A stretch of 64,000 bases of DNA from an uncultured Carboxylicivirga sp. (GTDB taxonomy: Bacteria; Bacteroidota; Bacteroidia; Bacteroidales; Marinilabiliaceae): contig NZ_OY764327.1 in NCBI RefSeq assembly GCF_963668385.1, positions 310,001 to 374,000 of the forward strand. The letters run 5' to 3'. A program made the translations under genes and the position numbers. A model generated the notes under the pieces. The model was given only the letters and a program-made list of their open reading frames with translations, had not been told where the DNA came from and searched no databases. This document shows, piece by piece, positions 55,106 to 63,069 of the stretch (position 1 is the stretch's first letter; each line of letters opens with the position of its first letter).

Positions 55106-56404
55106 CTACGATAAGAATTTCTTTCTTAAATCTTCTACCTGCTCATCGTTGATGGGTACTAAATCACCCATTGGAGCAGCCATTACTAATGATTTAGCAC
55201 TAAATTCAGCAACTTCAAGGCGGTCGAATGTTTGCAGAAGCTTATCTCCTGTTACTATAAACGAATCATTTGCCACTAGTACGGCAGGAACATTTTCGCT
55301 TAGCAACTTTGGAATGGTATCATCTCCCTGGAAATGCACCCCAAAAGGTAAACAAGGCACATCTTGTAAGAAAATCCAACTTTCTGGTATAGTACGCACA
55401 TCAAACTTAACTCCGGTTGTTCCATAAGCCATCAAGTTTGGTGGCTGGGTTAAAATGATTGAATTGACATGTGGATTTTCCTGGTAAATCTTTTGATGCA
55501 AGAAAGTTGAACGACTAGGTGTTTTACCTGGCTCTGCTTTACCTCCTTTAATTTGCACAATATCTTCTGGCGAAATATCCCAACGAGCCACATCTGGTGG
55601 TGTAATTAAGAAATCATTATTCTTCCAACGCACCGATACAGTTCCGTATGTACTTATCATCAAACCTTGGTCACAAGCACGACGAACAATATCGCAAATA
55701 TGCTGTCTTATCTCTTTTTCCTCTGGTGGATATGTTACATCAGTATTGCGAGGCACATTATGAGGCACCTGCTTTTCGAACTCATTAATCTGCTCATCAC
55801 TCAAAAACTTAGGCTCTCCAATAGCTTTAGCATTGATAATGGTTCGACAGCAAAATTCCAAGGTCTCAAAACGAGCATATGCATCCAGCATATCACTACC
55901 ACCTAATACCGTACCATGATTCTCCATGATAACAGCCATGCTTTCGCCTTTCTTGAATTCAGCTGCAATCAAATCCCCCAACTCATCACTTCCTGGCAAA
56001 CCATAAGGAGCATAACCAATAGGTCCACAAATATTTTTTGCCTGTGGAATAATATTGGTATTCGGAATTTGACGTACAATACTAAAAGAAACCAATGCTG
56101 GCGGATGTGCATGAATAACGGCTTTAATTTCCGGACGACAATCATAAATCGCCTTATGAAATGGAAATTCCGACGAAGGTTTATGAGGCCCTACAATGGT
56201 TCCATCACGCTTCACGCAGATAATATCCTTCTCTGTAAGCGTACCTTTATCAATTGCCGATGGAGTAACCCAAATATCTCCATTCTCATCGCAGATGGAA
56301 ATATTCCCACCTGAAGTAGTCGTCATCCCACTTTTGTAAATACGACTGATAATCTTTACAATCTGCACCTTGGGGTGCATCAACTTAGTGTCTATTTGTT
56401 TCAT
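55106..56404 (-). CDS. Tandem class II aldolase/adducin protein, second domain degenerate
   Basis: A 432-residue protein with two class II aldolase domains. The first (about 8-205) keeps the zinc site: the SSEFPFHKAIY glutamate, HAHPP and ENHG. The second (about 230-425) has the same fold pattern but LTQPP in place of HAHPP, NDSF in place of NHG, and no acidic residue at the SSE position, so it cannot bind zinc in the normal way. Class II aldolases cleave L-fuculose- or L-rhamnulose-1-phosphate or act on related sugar acids. It is the last gene of the rhamnose operon, next to a sugar kinase and a second aldolase. Confidence 0.85.
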   Translation of the reverse strand: MKQIDTKLMHPKVQIVKIISRIYKSGMTTTSGGNISICDENGDIWVTPSAIDKGTLTEKDIICVKRDGTIVGPHKPSSEFPFHKAIYDCRPEIKAVIHAHPPALVSFSIVRQIPNTNIIPQAKNICGPIGYAPYGLPGSDELGDLIAAEFKKGESMAVIMENHGTVLGGSDMLDAYARFETLEFCCRTIINAKAIGEPKFLSDEQINEFEKQVPHNVPRNTDVTYPPEEKEIRQHICDIVRRACDQGLMISTYGTVSVRWKNNDFLITPPDVARWDISPEDIVQIKGGKAEPGKTPSRSTFLHQKIYQENPHVNSIILTQPPNLMAYGTTGVKFDVRTIPESWIFLQDVPCLPFGVHFQGDDTIPKLLSENVPAVLVANDSFIVTGDKLLQTFDRLEVAEFSAKSLVMAAPMGDLVPINDEQVEDLRKKFLS

Positions 56405-56517
56405 TATCCTTAAATCAAAAAATCCAAAATTTAGTTTGTTAGTTTTTAGACAGTAGGCAGTAGCTCACTTCAAAAAACTAATTATTTAATCATGTAAGTT
56501 AGGAGTATTACCCCTTT

Positions 56518-57927
56518 TTATCCAAATGCTTTCCAATATTTTAAACCTAAATCAACCGATGGCTTTTCTTTCAAGTCCAGTTGATCGTATACCAACAGTG
56601 CAGCTCCTAATGCACTAGCGTTATCTACCTCCGATGTATAAACGTTACATTGCGGAAAGAAATTTGCCATCAATCGAATAAACATCTCATTTCGGGCAAA
56701 TCCTCCGGATATATATATCGTTTTAACATCATCACTCATGACCAAATCCAACGATTCGGCATTTAGCAATGTTATATCATACATTAAACGATGATAGGCC
56801 TCATCAAACGATGAAAATTGAGATAAATCAATCGAAACATCAATATAATCTGCCCACATCTCATCCTTAAAGAACATTCTTTCCTTACCTTTTGAAAGAT
56901 ATTGATTCATCAATGCCTCATCAGCTTTTACTTTTTTGTATTGATTACTTTCAACCTTAAAGAAGTTGGTCAATCGCTCGGTATTAACATCATGAATATG
57001 CCCCATAAATAAACGCGAAGATTTCACCGGTTTTTGCTCGCTACTGATGTAACACAAACAATCGCGTTTCAACTGATCGGCAGTCAGCGGACTATAATTG
57101 TATGGATTCATATTGATACACCACGTTCCGGTAGATACCAGCACAAACTTCTCGTCGCTTCCTTTAAAATAAGGCACCAGACTAGATGAACTGTCATGAA
57201 CGCCAATGCCCGTTTTGATATCAACGCCATCCAGCTTACTATCAAAACAAAGCTGGTTTGAAACAGGATCAGGGAGCTTTACTCCAGCGTCAGTCAACCA
57301 TTGATGATACTTACTATCATCAAAATTCCACATAAAAGTGTGACAACCAATAGAAGTACTTTCCGAAGTAACTTTACCCGTTAGCAAGTACGACAGATAC
57401 TGTGGAAAATGAAGTATATCATTCACCTTTGCAAATAACTCAGGCTGTTCTTTTTGCAACCACAATATTTGAATGCCCGAATTTAACATCACACCCAAAG
57501 CCGGACTGGCTGTTTGGCGACAAAATTCCGCTTCGCCACCATACTTTTCATACAATGCCTGATGAATCGATTCATCAATCGGCTTCAGATAATTATAAAT
57601 AGGCGTCAAACGTTTTCCTGCCTCATCCAAGAAAGCCAGACTAGCTCCATAGGTTGAGAAATTAACCGCCTTTACATCGTAATCTTTTTCATCAACCAAT
57701 TGTTTGAGGGTTGATTTCATCCAATCTTCAATCAGATCAATGTCATCGCATTCAAATCCATCCTCATCAACAATGGTTGGCATTTTCTGCTCTTTCTGAA
57801 AAACCATCTGCAGCTTTTCGTCAAAGAGCAATATTTTTTTATTTGTCTTACCTATATCAAAAACGGCAATAACAGGTATACTCATTCCTTTTTTATTTAA
57901 TGAATCTTCGTTGTAATCTTGAGACAT
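56518..57927 (-). CDS. FGGY-family sugar kinase, probable L-rhamnulokinase
   Basis: A 469-residue FGGY kinase. The start of the conserved fold is IPVIAVFDIGKTNKKILLFD, the phosphate-1 loop, with AVNFSTYGASLAFLDEAG and the sugar/catalytic region GIGVHDSSSSLVPYF (Asp in VHDSS). ATP motifs VLVSTGTWCINMNP and IYISGGFARNEMFI follow. Context (rhamnose isomerase and aldolase) makes L-rhamnulose the likely substrate. The first 14 codons are atypical; the second Met (57885), directly after an AAAAAAGGA tract, is a plausible true start. Confidence 0.85.
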   Translation of the reverse strand: MSQDYNEDSLNKKGMSIPVIAVFDIGKTNKKILLFDEKLQMVFQKEQKMPTIVDEDGFECDDIDLIEDWMKSTLKQLVDEKDYDVKAVNFSTYGASLAFLDEAGKRLTPIYNYLKPIDESIHQALYEKYGGEAEFCRQTASPALGVMLNSGIQILWLQKEQPELFAKVNDILHFPQYLSYLLTGKVTSESTSIGCHTFMWNFDDSKYHQWLTDAGVKLPDPVSNQLCFDSKLDGVDIKTGIGVHDSSSSLVPYFKGSDEKFVLVSTGTWCINMNPYNYSPLTADQLKRDCLCYISSEQKPVKSSRLFMGHIHDVNTERLTNFFKVESNQYKKVKADEALMNQYLSKGKERMFFKDEMWADYIDVSIDLSQFSSFDEAYHRLMYDITLLNAESLDLVMSDDVKTIYISGGFARNEMFIRLMANFFPQCNVYTSEVDNASALGAALLVYDQLDLKEKPSVDLGLKYWKAFG

Positions 57928-57944
57928 CCTCTCTCCTGCTTTTC

Positions 57945-58162
57945 GCTGCTCAAGCCGCGGAAGCTTTTGGCTTCGCCGATTTTCAATTCATTTCTTGTCT
58001 TGATACAAGAAACGAAACAAAGAAAATCAAGGCTGAATTGGCAATGACTCTTGTTTCTTTATTGAACCTAAGTGCGGCCGGGTGATTTTCGAGCAAAGCT
58101 CTCAACTTCCCGGTCTTACTAATGTTCAACTTCAAAACATTCCTCATTTCCAATTAGGCCAA
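57945..58162 (-). repeat. Structured intergenic repeat, copy 3
   Basis: Lies between the kinase and aldolase genes. Stems: AAGC/GCTT (57952-57966); GATTTTC/GAAAATC (57978-57984, 58022-58028); TTTCTTGT/ACAAGAAA (57991-58012); AATTGG-c-AATGA with TCATT-t-CCAATT (58036-58047, 58144-58155); TTGAAC/GTTCAA (58062-58067, 58124-58129); CCGGG/CCCGG (58078-58082, 58109-58113); inner GAGC/GCTC (58091-58101), which is GAAC/GTTC in other copies. Confidence 0.88.
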
Positions 58163-58188
58163 TCTGTACAACTTTACCCAATAATATT

Positions 58189-59292
58189 TTATTTTTTAGC
58201 CATCTTTCGACGGTAATTTTCCACTTCCCAATTATCGATAAACGCAATTTGCTCTGCTGTCATCGATTTTGGGCCTCCAAAACCGGCAGCATAAAAACCA
58301 ATCTTCAACATATCGGTAAAAACCTCCAAAACCGTAGCAACTGATTTCTCGCTTTCCTCTGCTATCACAATCCCTTTGCCTTTAATAGCAATAACCTTGG
58401 GAGTATATCCTTTTTGAGCAATAAATTCCTTTAACACATCAGCATTTTCTTCTGATTGTAAAAACGGATAGTAAGCTTTGGCATATACAATATTATCGGG
58501 CGTATAAGCTGCGGCCACCTTTTGAAACATCTGCTCATCATTCACAAAGTATTGTATCAAATCGCTGCTAAAGAACTTTACTATCATCTGACTGGCAGGA
58601 TCAACAACAGATTTAATAGCATTCAAATCAAAATCCATCACTTCTAATGCATTGGAAAAAGGAAGTTCTTCTTCAATTTGAGCTAATAACACTTCGTTTA
58701 CATTATCGTATATTGCATTTACTTCATCAACATTATTTGCTGCTACAAAAATCCCATGATTCTCAAGAAAAATTACCTTTGGCGATTCTCCTTTTTCTGC
58801 TTTATAATCGTTAATGCGATTATATACTTTTTTGAAAAGCACATAACCAGGATCGATATATTCAATAAATAATGCATCGGGAAACAACTCTGCACATTTT
58901 TCTTTGGCATTAACTGAACACATCAAAGCATTTACCAAGGTTGGATGCGTATGAACAACGTATGCATAATCGATTACTTCATGCATTGATGTTTCCACAC
59001 TTGGACGCTTATCAACCGGGAATAATATGGCTGCATGCAAATCGTTTTTCACCTCTTCTTCTCGCTTTGAACTGTCGGTGCTATACGATTTTTCAGCTAT
59101 GGTTTTGAGTTTACTTCGTGAAAGACACACAAAACCATCTTCTTCGATTACAGCCAGTGACGTTCCACTAGCTTTGATCCAAAGTTTTTCTTCGTCTTTG
59201 TAAGAGGTATTACCACCTCCGGCAATCACATAAAGGGGATTTTTTCCGTATTGCTGGGATATTTCAATTAAATCATTCAGACTTGGATTCAT
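58189..59292 (-). CDS. Class II aldolase, probable rhamnulose-1-phosphate aldolase
   Basis: A 367-residue protein corresponding to the aldolase half of RhaE-like bifunctional enzymes, without the dehydrogenase half. The zinc-site residues are present: VETSMHEVIDYA (glutamate), VVHTHPTLVNALMC (H-x-H) and FLENHGIFVA. The GGGNTSYKDEEKLWIKASGTSL block binds the substrate phosphate. It would split L-rhamnulose-1-P into dihydroxyacetone phosphate and L-lactaldehyde. No lactaldehyde reductase or dehydrogenase is in the window. Confidence 0.85.
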   Translation of the reverse strand: MNPSLNDLIEISQQYGKNPLYVIAGGGNTSYKDEEKLWIKASGTSLAVIEEDGFVCLSRSKLKTIAEKSYSTDSSKREEEVKNDLHAAILFPVDKRPSVETSMHEVIDYAYVVHTHPTLVNALMCSVNAKEKCAELFPDALFIEYIDPGYVLFKKVYNRINDYKAEKGESPKVIFLENHGIFVAANNVDEVNAIYDNVNEVLLAQIEEELPFSNALEVMDFDLNAIKSVVDPASQMIVKFFSSDLIQYFVNDEQMFQKVAAAYTPDNIVYAKAYYPFLQSEENADVLKEFIAQKGYTPKVIAIKGKGIVIAEESEKSVATVLEVFTDMLKIGFYAAGFGGPKSMTAEQIAFIDNWEVENYRRKMAKK

Positions 59293-59349
59293 AATAACTG
59301 ATTTTGAATGATTATTTATTACACCCAGATAATTTTCTTTTCATTACTT

Positions 59350-59586
59350 CGCTCTAGCCGCGAGGCTTTTCATTTGTTCATCCATTGTTTATTTTCCAAC
59401 AGAATTCACGATTTTCAATTCTTGTCTTGATACAAGAAACGAAACAAAGAAAATCAAGGCTACATTAAAGATGCTTGATGCTTATTTGAAGAGCTTAAGT
59501 GCGGCCGGGTGATCTTCGAACAAGTTCTCAGCTTCCCGGTCTTTCTAAAACTCTTCCTCATCGCTTCAAACATCTTTAATGAGGCC
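59350..59586 (-). repeat. Structured intergenic repeat, copy 4
   Basis: Covers most of the 340-bp gap between rhaI and the aldolase gene. Stems: AGCC-gcga-GGCT (59356-59367); GATTTTC/GAAAATC (59410-59416, 59449-59455); TTCTTGT/ACAAGAA (59419-59438); CATTAAAGATG/CATCTTTAATG (59463-59473, 59571-59581); GAAGAG/CTCTTC (59488-59493, 59551-59556); CCGGG/CCCGG (59505-59509, 59535-59539). About 35 nt of unrelated sequence replace the GGCTTCGCC block near 59370-59408. Confidence 0.88.
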
Positions 59587-59632
59587 ACCCTAGTGCAACA
59601 AAATCATTTGAATTAAGGGATTTTAGTCATTC

Positions 59633-60898
59633 TTATCTTTTACTCAAAACGTCTTGTTCATATTGTTGGATATCGGCAATGTAAGCCTCACTTACAGGCA
59701 CACCTTCTTGCATACAATAATAATCCCACACAGCACCAAAAGGCTTCGTTTTCAACTCTTCCAACAATGCCAAACGTTCAAAGTTCTTACCTTCTTCTTC
59801 GTATTCAACCAGCGTTGCTGTTGGTTCCAACATAGCAATCATAAAGGCTTTTTGAGCTGCACGAGTACCTGTTACATAAGCACCAATGCGGTTGATTGAA
59901 GCATCAAAGAAGTCGAGACCAATATTAACACGATTCAGAAATTCGTTGCGAACAATTTCAGAAGCTATTAATTGAATATCTTCATTTAAGGTCACCACAT
60001 GATCAGAATCCCAACGCACCGGACGAGTAACATGTAACAATACCTCATCAACAAAATTTAAACATGCTGATATTTTATCACCCACCTGCTCAGTTGGATG
60101 GAAGTGACCGTTATCTAAACAAATCAGTTTATTATTTTTGATGGCATATCCCAAATAGAAATCGTGCGAGCCCACAGTCATGCTTTCAGCACCAATACCG
60201 AATAACTTACTTTCTACGGCATCTTTCAAATATTCTTTAGGATATTCAACAGAAAAAGCCTCATCTAATGATTTCTTAAGAATTTGGCGATATCCGTTTC
60301 GATCCACCGGAGTGTCTTTCGATCCATCATGAACCCATGTATTATGCACACAAGGAGTACCTAACTGCTTACCCATTTCGGCACCAATGGCACGACAACG
60401 CTTCAAATGCTCAACCCAAAACTGGCGATGCTCTTCGTTTTTGCTTGATAAGCTAAATCCATCATCTGATTTAGGATGAGAAAAGAAAGTTGCATTGAAA
60501 TCCAGCCCCATTCCACGTTCTTTAGCCCAATCAATCCATCCCTGAAAATGCTTAACTTCAATCTCGTTACGCTCAACAAATTCTCCAGCAAAGTCACCGT
60601 ATATTGCATGTAGGTTTAATCTTTGTTTACCTGGCAATAAGGACATTGCCTTATCTAAATCCTGACGCATCTCAGCAATACTTCCAGCTTTACCCGGATA
60701 GTTACCTGTGGTTTGAATTCCACCACCTCCCAACTCAGCATCAGGTGTTTCAAATCCACCTACATCGTCTGTTTGCCAGCAATGTAAGCTGATCACTACA
60801 TCTTTCATCTTTTCGATAACCTTATCTGTATCGATTCCTAATGCTGCATATTGTTCTTTTGCAACTTCGTATGCTTTTTCTATGATTTCGTTAGCCAT
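59633..60898 (-). CDS. rhaI: L-rhamnose isomerase
   Basis: A 421-residue TIM-barrel isomerase of the Pseudomonas stutzeri RhaI type (family length about 430), converting L-rhamnose to L-rhamnulose. Characteristic segments are VVISLHCWQTDDVGGFETP, GNYPGKAGSIAEMRQDLDKAMSLLPGKQRLNLHAIYGDF, the metal-site region LICLDNGHFHPTEQVGDKIS and LLHVTRPVRWDSDHVVTLNEDI. Near-identity of these blocks to known RhaI proteins makes the call firm. Confidence 0.95.
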   Translation of the reverse strand: MANEIIEKAYEVAKEQYAALGIDTDKVIEKMKDVVISLHCWQTDDVGGFETPDAELGGGGIQTTGNYPGKAGSIAEMRQDLDKAMSLLPGKQRLNLHAIYGDFAGEFVERNEIEVKHFQGWIDWAKERGMGLDFNATFFSHPKSDDGFSLSSKNEEHRQFWVEHLKRCRAIGAEMGKQLGTPCVHNTWVHDGSKDTPVDRNGYRQILKKSLDEAFSVEYPKEYLKDAVESKLFGIGAESMTVGSHDFYLGYAIKNNKLICLDNGHFHPTEQVGDKISACLNFVDEVLLHVTRPVRWDSDHVVTLNEDIQLIASEIVRNEFLNRVNIGLDFFDASINRIGAYVTGTRAAQKAFMIAMLEPTATLVEYEEEGKNFERLALLEELKTKPFGAVWDYYCMQEGVPVSEAYIADIQQYEQDVLSKR

Positions 60899-60951
60899 TG
60901 TATAATTTTTTAATGTTGTTTCTTTTTTGTTTTTTTTCTCTCTCTCTCATA

Positions 60952-61386
60952 GCACTTACGTACTATGCTTTTACAAACGTCCTTACAGGACTGTTTTTTA
61001 CCGTTCGTATTACATAGCATTTGCATACTATGTTGGTAAAGTCGTCCCTGCGGGACTGGTTTCCCATCTTCTAATTCACATTGCACTTACGTACTATACT
61101 GCTACAAACGTCCTTACGGGACTATGATTTACTTTTCGTATTACATAGCATTTACATACTATGTTGTTAAAGTCGTCCCTGCGGGACTGGTTTCCCATTT
61201 TCTAATTCACATTACACTCTGGTACTATGCTGCTACAAGCGCCCCTGCGGGACTATGATTTACTTTTCGTATTACATAGCATTTACATACTATGTTGATA
61301 AAGTCGTCCCTACGGGACTGGTTTTCCATCTTCTAATTCACATTGCACTCTCGTACTATGCTGCTACAAGCGTCCCTGCGGGACTA
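60952..61386. repeat. 131-bp tandem array with GTCC/GGAC hairpins
   Basis: About 3.3 direct copies with a constant 131-bp period. Each period is two related half-units of 65 and 66 bp, starting at 60952, 61017, 61083, 61148, 61214, 61279 and 61345. Each half-unit has TACTATG followed by a short hairpin such as GTCC-ctgc-GGGAC. It fills the gap between rhaI and rhaM together with a GGAACGGTTCT palindrome. No ORF of interest. Confidence 0.9.
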
Positions 61387-61402
61387 GTTAGAATTTTATT
61401 AT

Positions 61403-61445
61403 GGAACGGTTCTTTATTTTCATCTCTCAAATAGAGAACCGTTCC
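61403..61445. repeat. GGAACGGTTCT palindrome, copy 3
   Basis: GGAACGGTTCT (61403-61413) pairs with AGAACCGTTCC (61435-61445) around a 21-nt loop. It sits between the tandem array and the end of rhaM. Confidence 0.85.
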
Positions 61446-61504
61446 TTATGCGAGCTTCGGACTTCCGCCTCCAGTCTTCCGTCCGATAACTTTTACTTTG
61501 ATTT

Positions 61505-61819
61505 TTATTCCATATAAAACACTTCTTCCAAAGAAATGGTAACAGGTGAATTGTCGGGATTTACCTTCATGATATCAGCCATAAAATCCCACCATTGTTT
61601 TACAATTTCGGTTTTACCTAAATCCTGCGATCCCCCATCACCACTTACTTTTTGAAAAGCAAATAAGGTGTTAGTTTCTTCATCGAGAAAGATGGAATAT
61701 TCCGATACTCCTGAATCTTTCAATAATTGTTTTAGAGAAGGCCATATCTCGTTATGACGCTTAATGTATTCTTGTTTCTGCCCCTCATTGAGGTGCATTT
61801 TAAATGCTAATCTATTCAT
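61505..61819 (-). CDS. rhaM: L-rhamnose mutarotase
   Basis: A 104-residue protein, the exact usual length of RhaM. It interconverts the anomers of L-rhamnose. The catalytic His22 is in KRHNEIWPSL, and SEYSIFLDEETNTLFAFQKV and KQWWDFMADIMKVNPDN match the family. It lies 9 bp downstream of rhaT. Confidence 0.95.
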   Translation of the reverse strand: MNRLAFKMHLNEGQKQEYIKRHNEIWPSLKQLLKDSGVSEYSIFLDEETNTLFAFQKVSGDGGSQDLGKTEIVKQWWDFMADIMKVNPDNSPVTISLEEVFYME

Positions 61820-61828
61820 GATAAAAGA

Positions 61829-62929
61829 TTAATGTACAAAGTCACTTTTGGCAATTCCCATAATAATTACCGACAACAGAATTAAACCAATTCCAAGGAA
61901 AATAGTGGTTCTTGTTTTTTTAGAAACACCTGCCCATTCTTTGCGATAGAAGCCCCAAAAATTAGCTGTAAGAATGATAGTAGACATGTGTAGAATCCAT
62001 GAACTTGCTCCGTTTCCTATTTTGGTTTCTCCCATTCCGTAGAAAAAGAATTGCAAGAACCAGGTAGTACCGGCCAATGCACAGAAAAGGTAGTTTTTCA
62101 GTAAAGGTGTTTTTGTATCAACAAAATCTTTACCGGTTTTATTTTTGATGATAAGTCCCAGACTCCAGATAAGGTTAGTTGTTAACCCTCCCCAAAGAAT
62201 AACCAGAAAAATGATGTTATTTTCAAACAGGTAAACTCCATCGGTTACAAAGGAAAAATTGTTTTCTACCGCAATAGAGCGAACTGCTTCTCCCATTTCT
62301 TTTCCGGCATCGATACCAAAACTAAAGAATGCACTTAGCACACCTGAAATAACAGCGATAATTAAACCTTTGGTAAGTTTAAACTCACTATTAACGCCTT
62401 CTTTTACATCTGCCAGATCTTTATCTTTCATTAACCCGGCCTTTCCGCTTAAGATGATTCCAATCAACATAACCAGAATACCAAACAGAATAATCTGACC
62501 ACTTGTACAACCTAACATATCGGTAAACGAATCTCCTGCAGGCAATATTTCGCCCAGGTTACCCACATTACGTAAAATGGGCAAGCCCAACGATCCTACC
62601 AACGAGGTTATTCCTAATAAAACAGAGTTTCCGAGCGACATGCCGAGGTAGCGGATTCCTAAACCATAGGTAAGACCTCCTATTCCCCACAATACACCCA
62701 AAATATAAGTAAGACGAACAATAGATGAATCGGTAACACCAATAATATCGCTCCAGCCTGGTGTAGTTAATAAAACGGCGATAAAGGGCATAATCAACCA
62801 TGAAAACAATCCGCCTACAATCCAGTAGACTTCCCATCTCCATTTTTTAACCAGATTATAAGGCATGTACCAACTTCCGGAAGCGGCTCCTCCCAGAGAG
62901 TGAAAGATGATTCCTAAAATAACTTGCAT
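61829..62929 (-). CDS. rhaT: L-rhamnose/H+ symporter
   Basis: A 366-residue, ten-helix permease of the RhaT family, which imports L-rhamnose with protons across the inner membrane. Recognisable segments are SLGGAASGSWYMPYNLVKKWRWEVYWIVGGLFSWLIMPFI, GVLWGIGGLTYGLGIRYLGMSLGNSVLLGITSLVGSLG and TTWFLQFFFYGMGETKIG, all close to RhaT of enterobacteria and Bacteroides. It is the first gene of the rhamnose operon, divergent from the AraC-family regulator. Confidence 0.95.
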   Translation of the reverse strand: MQVILGIIFHSLGGAASGSWYMPYNLVKKWRWEVYWIVGGLFSWLIMPFIAVLLTTPGWSDIIGVTDSSIVRLTYILGVLWGIGGLTYGLGIRYLGMSLGNSVLLGITSLVGSLGLPILRNVGNLGEILPAGDSFTDMLGCTSGQIILFGILVMLIGIILSGKAGLMKDKDLADVKEGVNSEFKLTKGLIIAVISGVLSAFFSFGIDAGKEMGEAVRSIAVENNFSFVTDGVYLFENNIIFLVILWGGLTTNLIWSLGLIIKNKTGKDFVDTKTPLLKNYLFCALAGTTWFLQFFFYGMGETKIGNGASSWILHMSTIILTANFWGFYRKEWAGVSKKTRTTIFLGIGLILLSVIIMGIAKSDFVH

Positions 62930-63031
62930 AATAGTATAACTAATTTGATTTAAGGGTAAATTGAAATATTAATTCAATATTTTAGCTGATAACAATGTCA
63001 AATGTATGTGACATAATCAATACTATCAATA

Positions 63032-63062
63032 CACTTTTTGGCATTTGATTTGCACTTTTTGG
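63032..63062. promoter_or_regulatory. AraC-type direct half-sites
   Basis: CACTTTTTGG occurs twice, at 63032-63041 and 63053-63062, with start-to-start spacing of 21 bp (two helical turns), as at araI1/I2. The sites are 8 bp before the regulator gene and 103 bp before rhaT. Confidence 0.6.
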
Positions 63063-63069
63063 ACCTAAT

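Noticed and set aside
57900-58085. A 61-codon plus-strand ORF across copy 3 of the structured repeat
   Set aside because: It is a translation of the repeat itself, and the repeat's conservation is in base pairing, not in codons.
60927-61127. A 66-codon ORF in the 131-bp tandem array
   Set aside because: It lies in repeat DNA with frame-breaking variation between units; no coding constraint is seen.
60952-61386. Possible CRISPR array at the 131-bp repeats
   Set aside because: There is no short repeat alternating with unique spacers; the whole 131-bp unit is repeated, and no cas genes are near.
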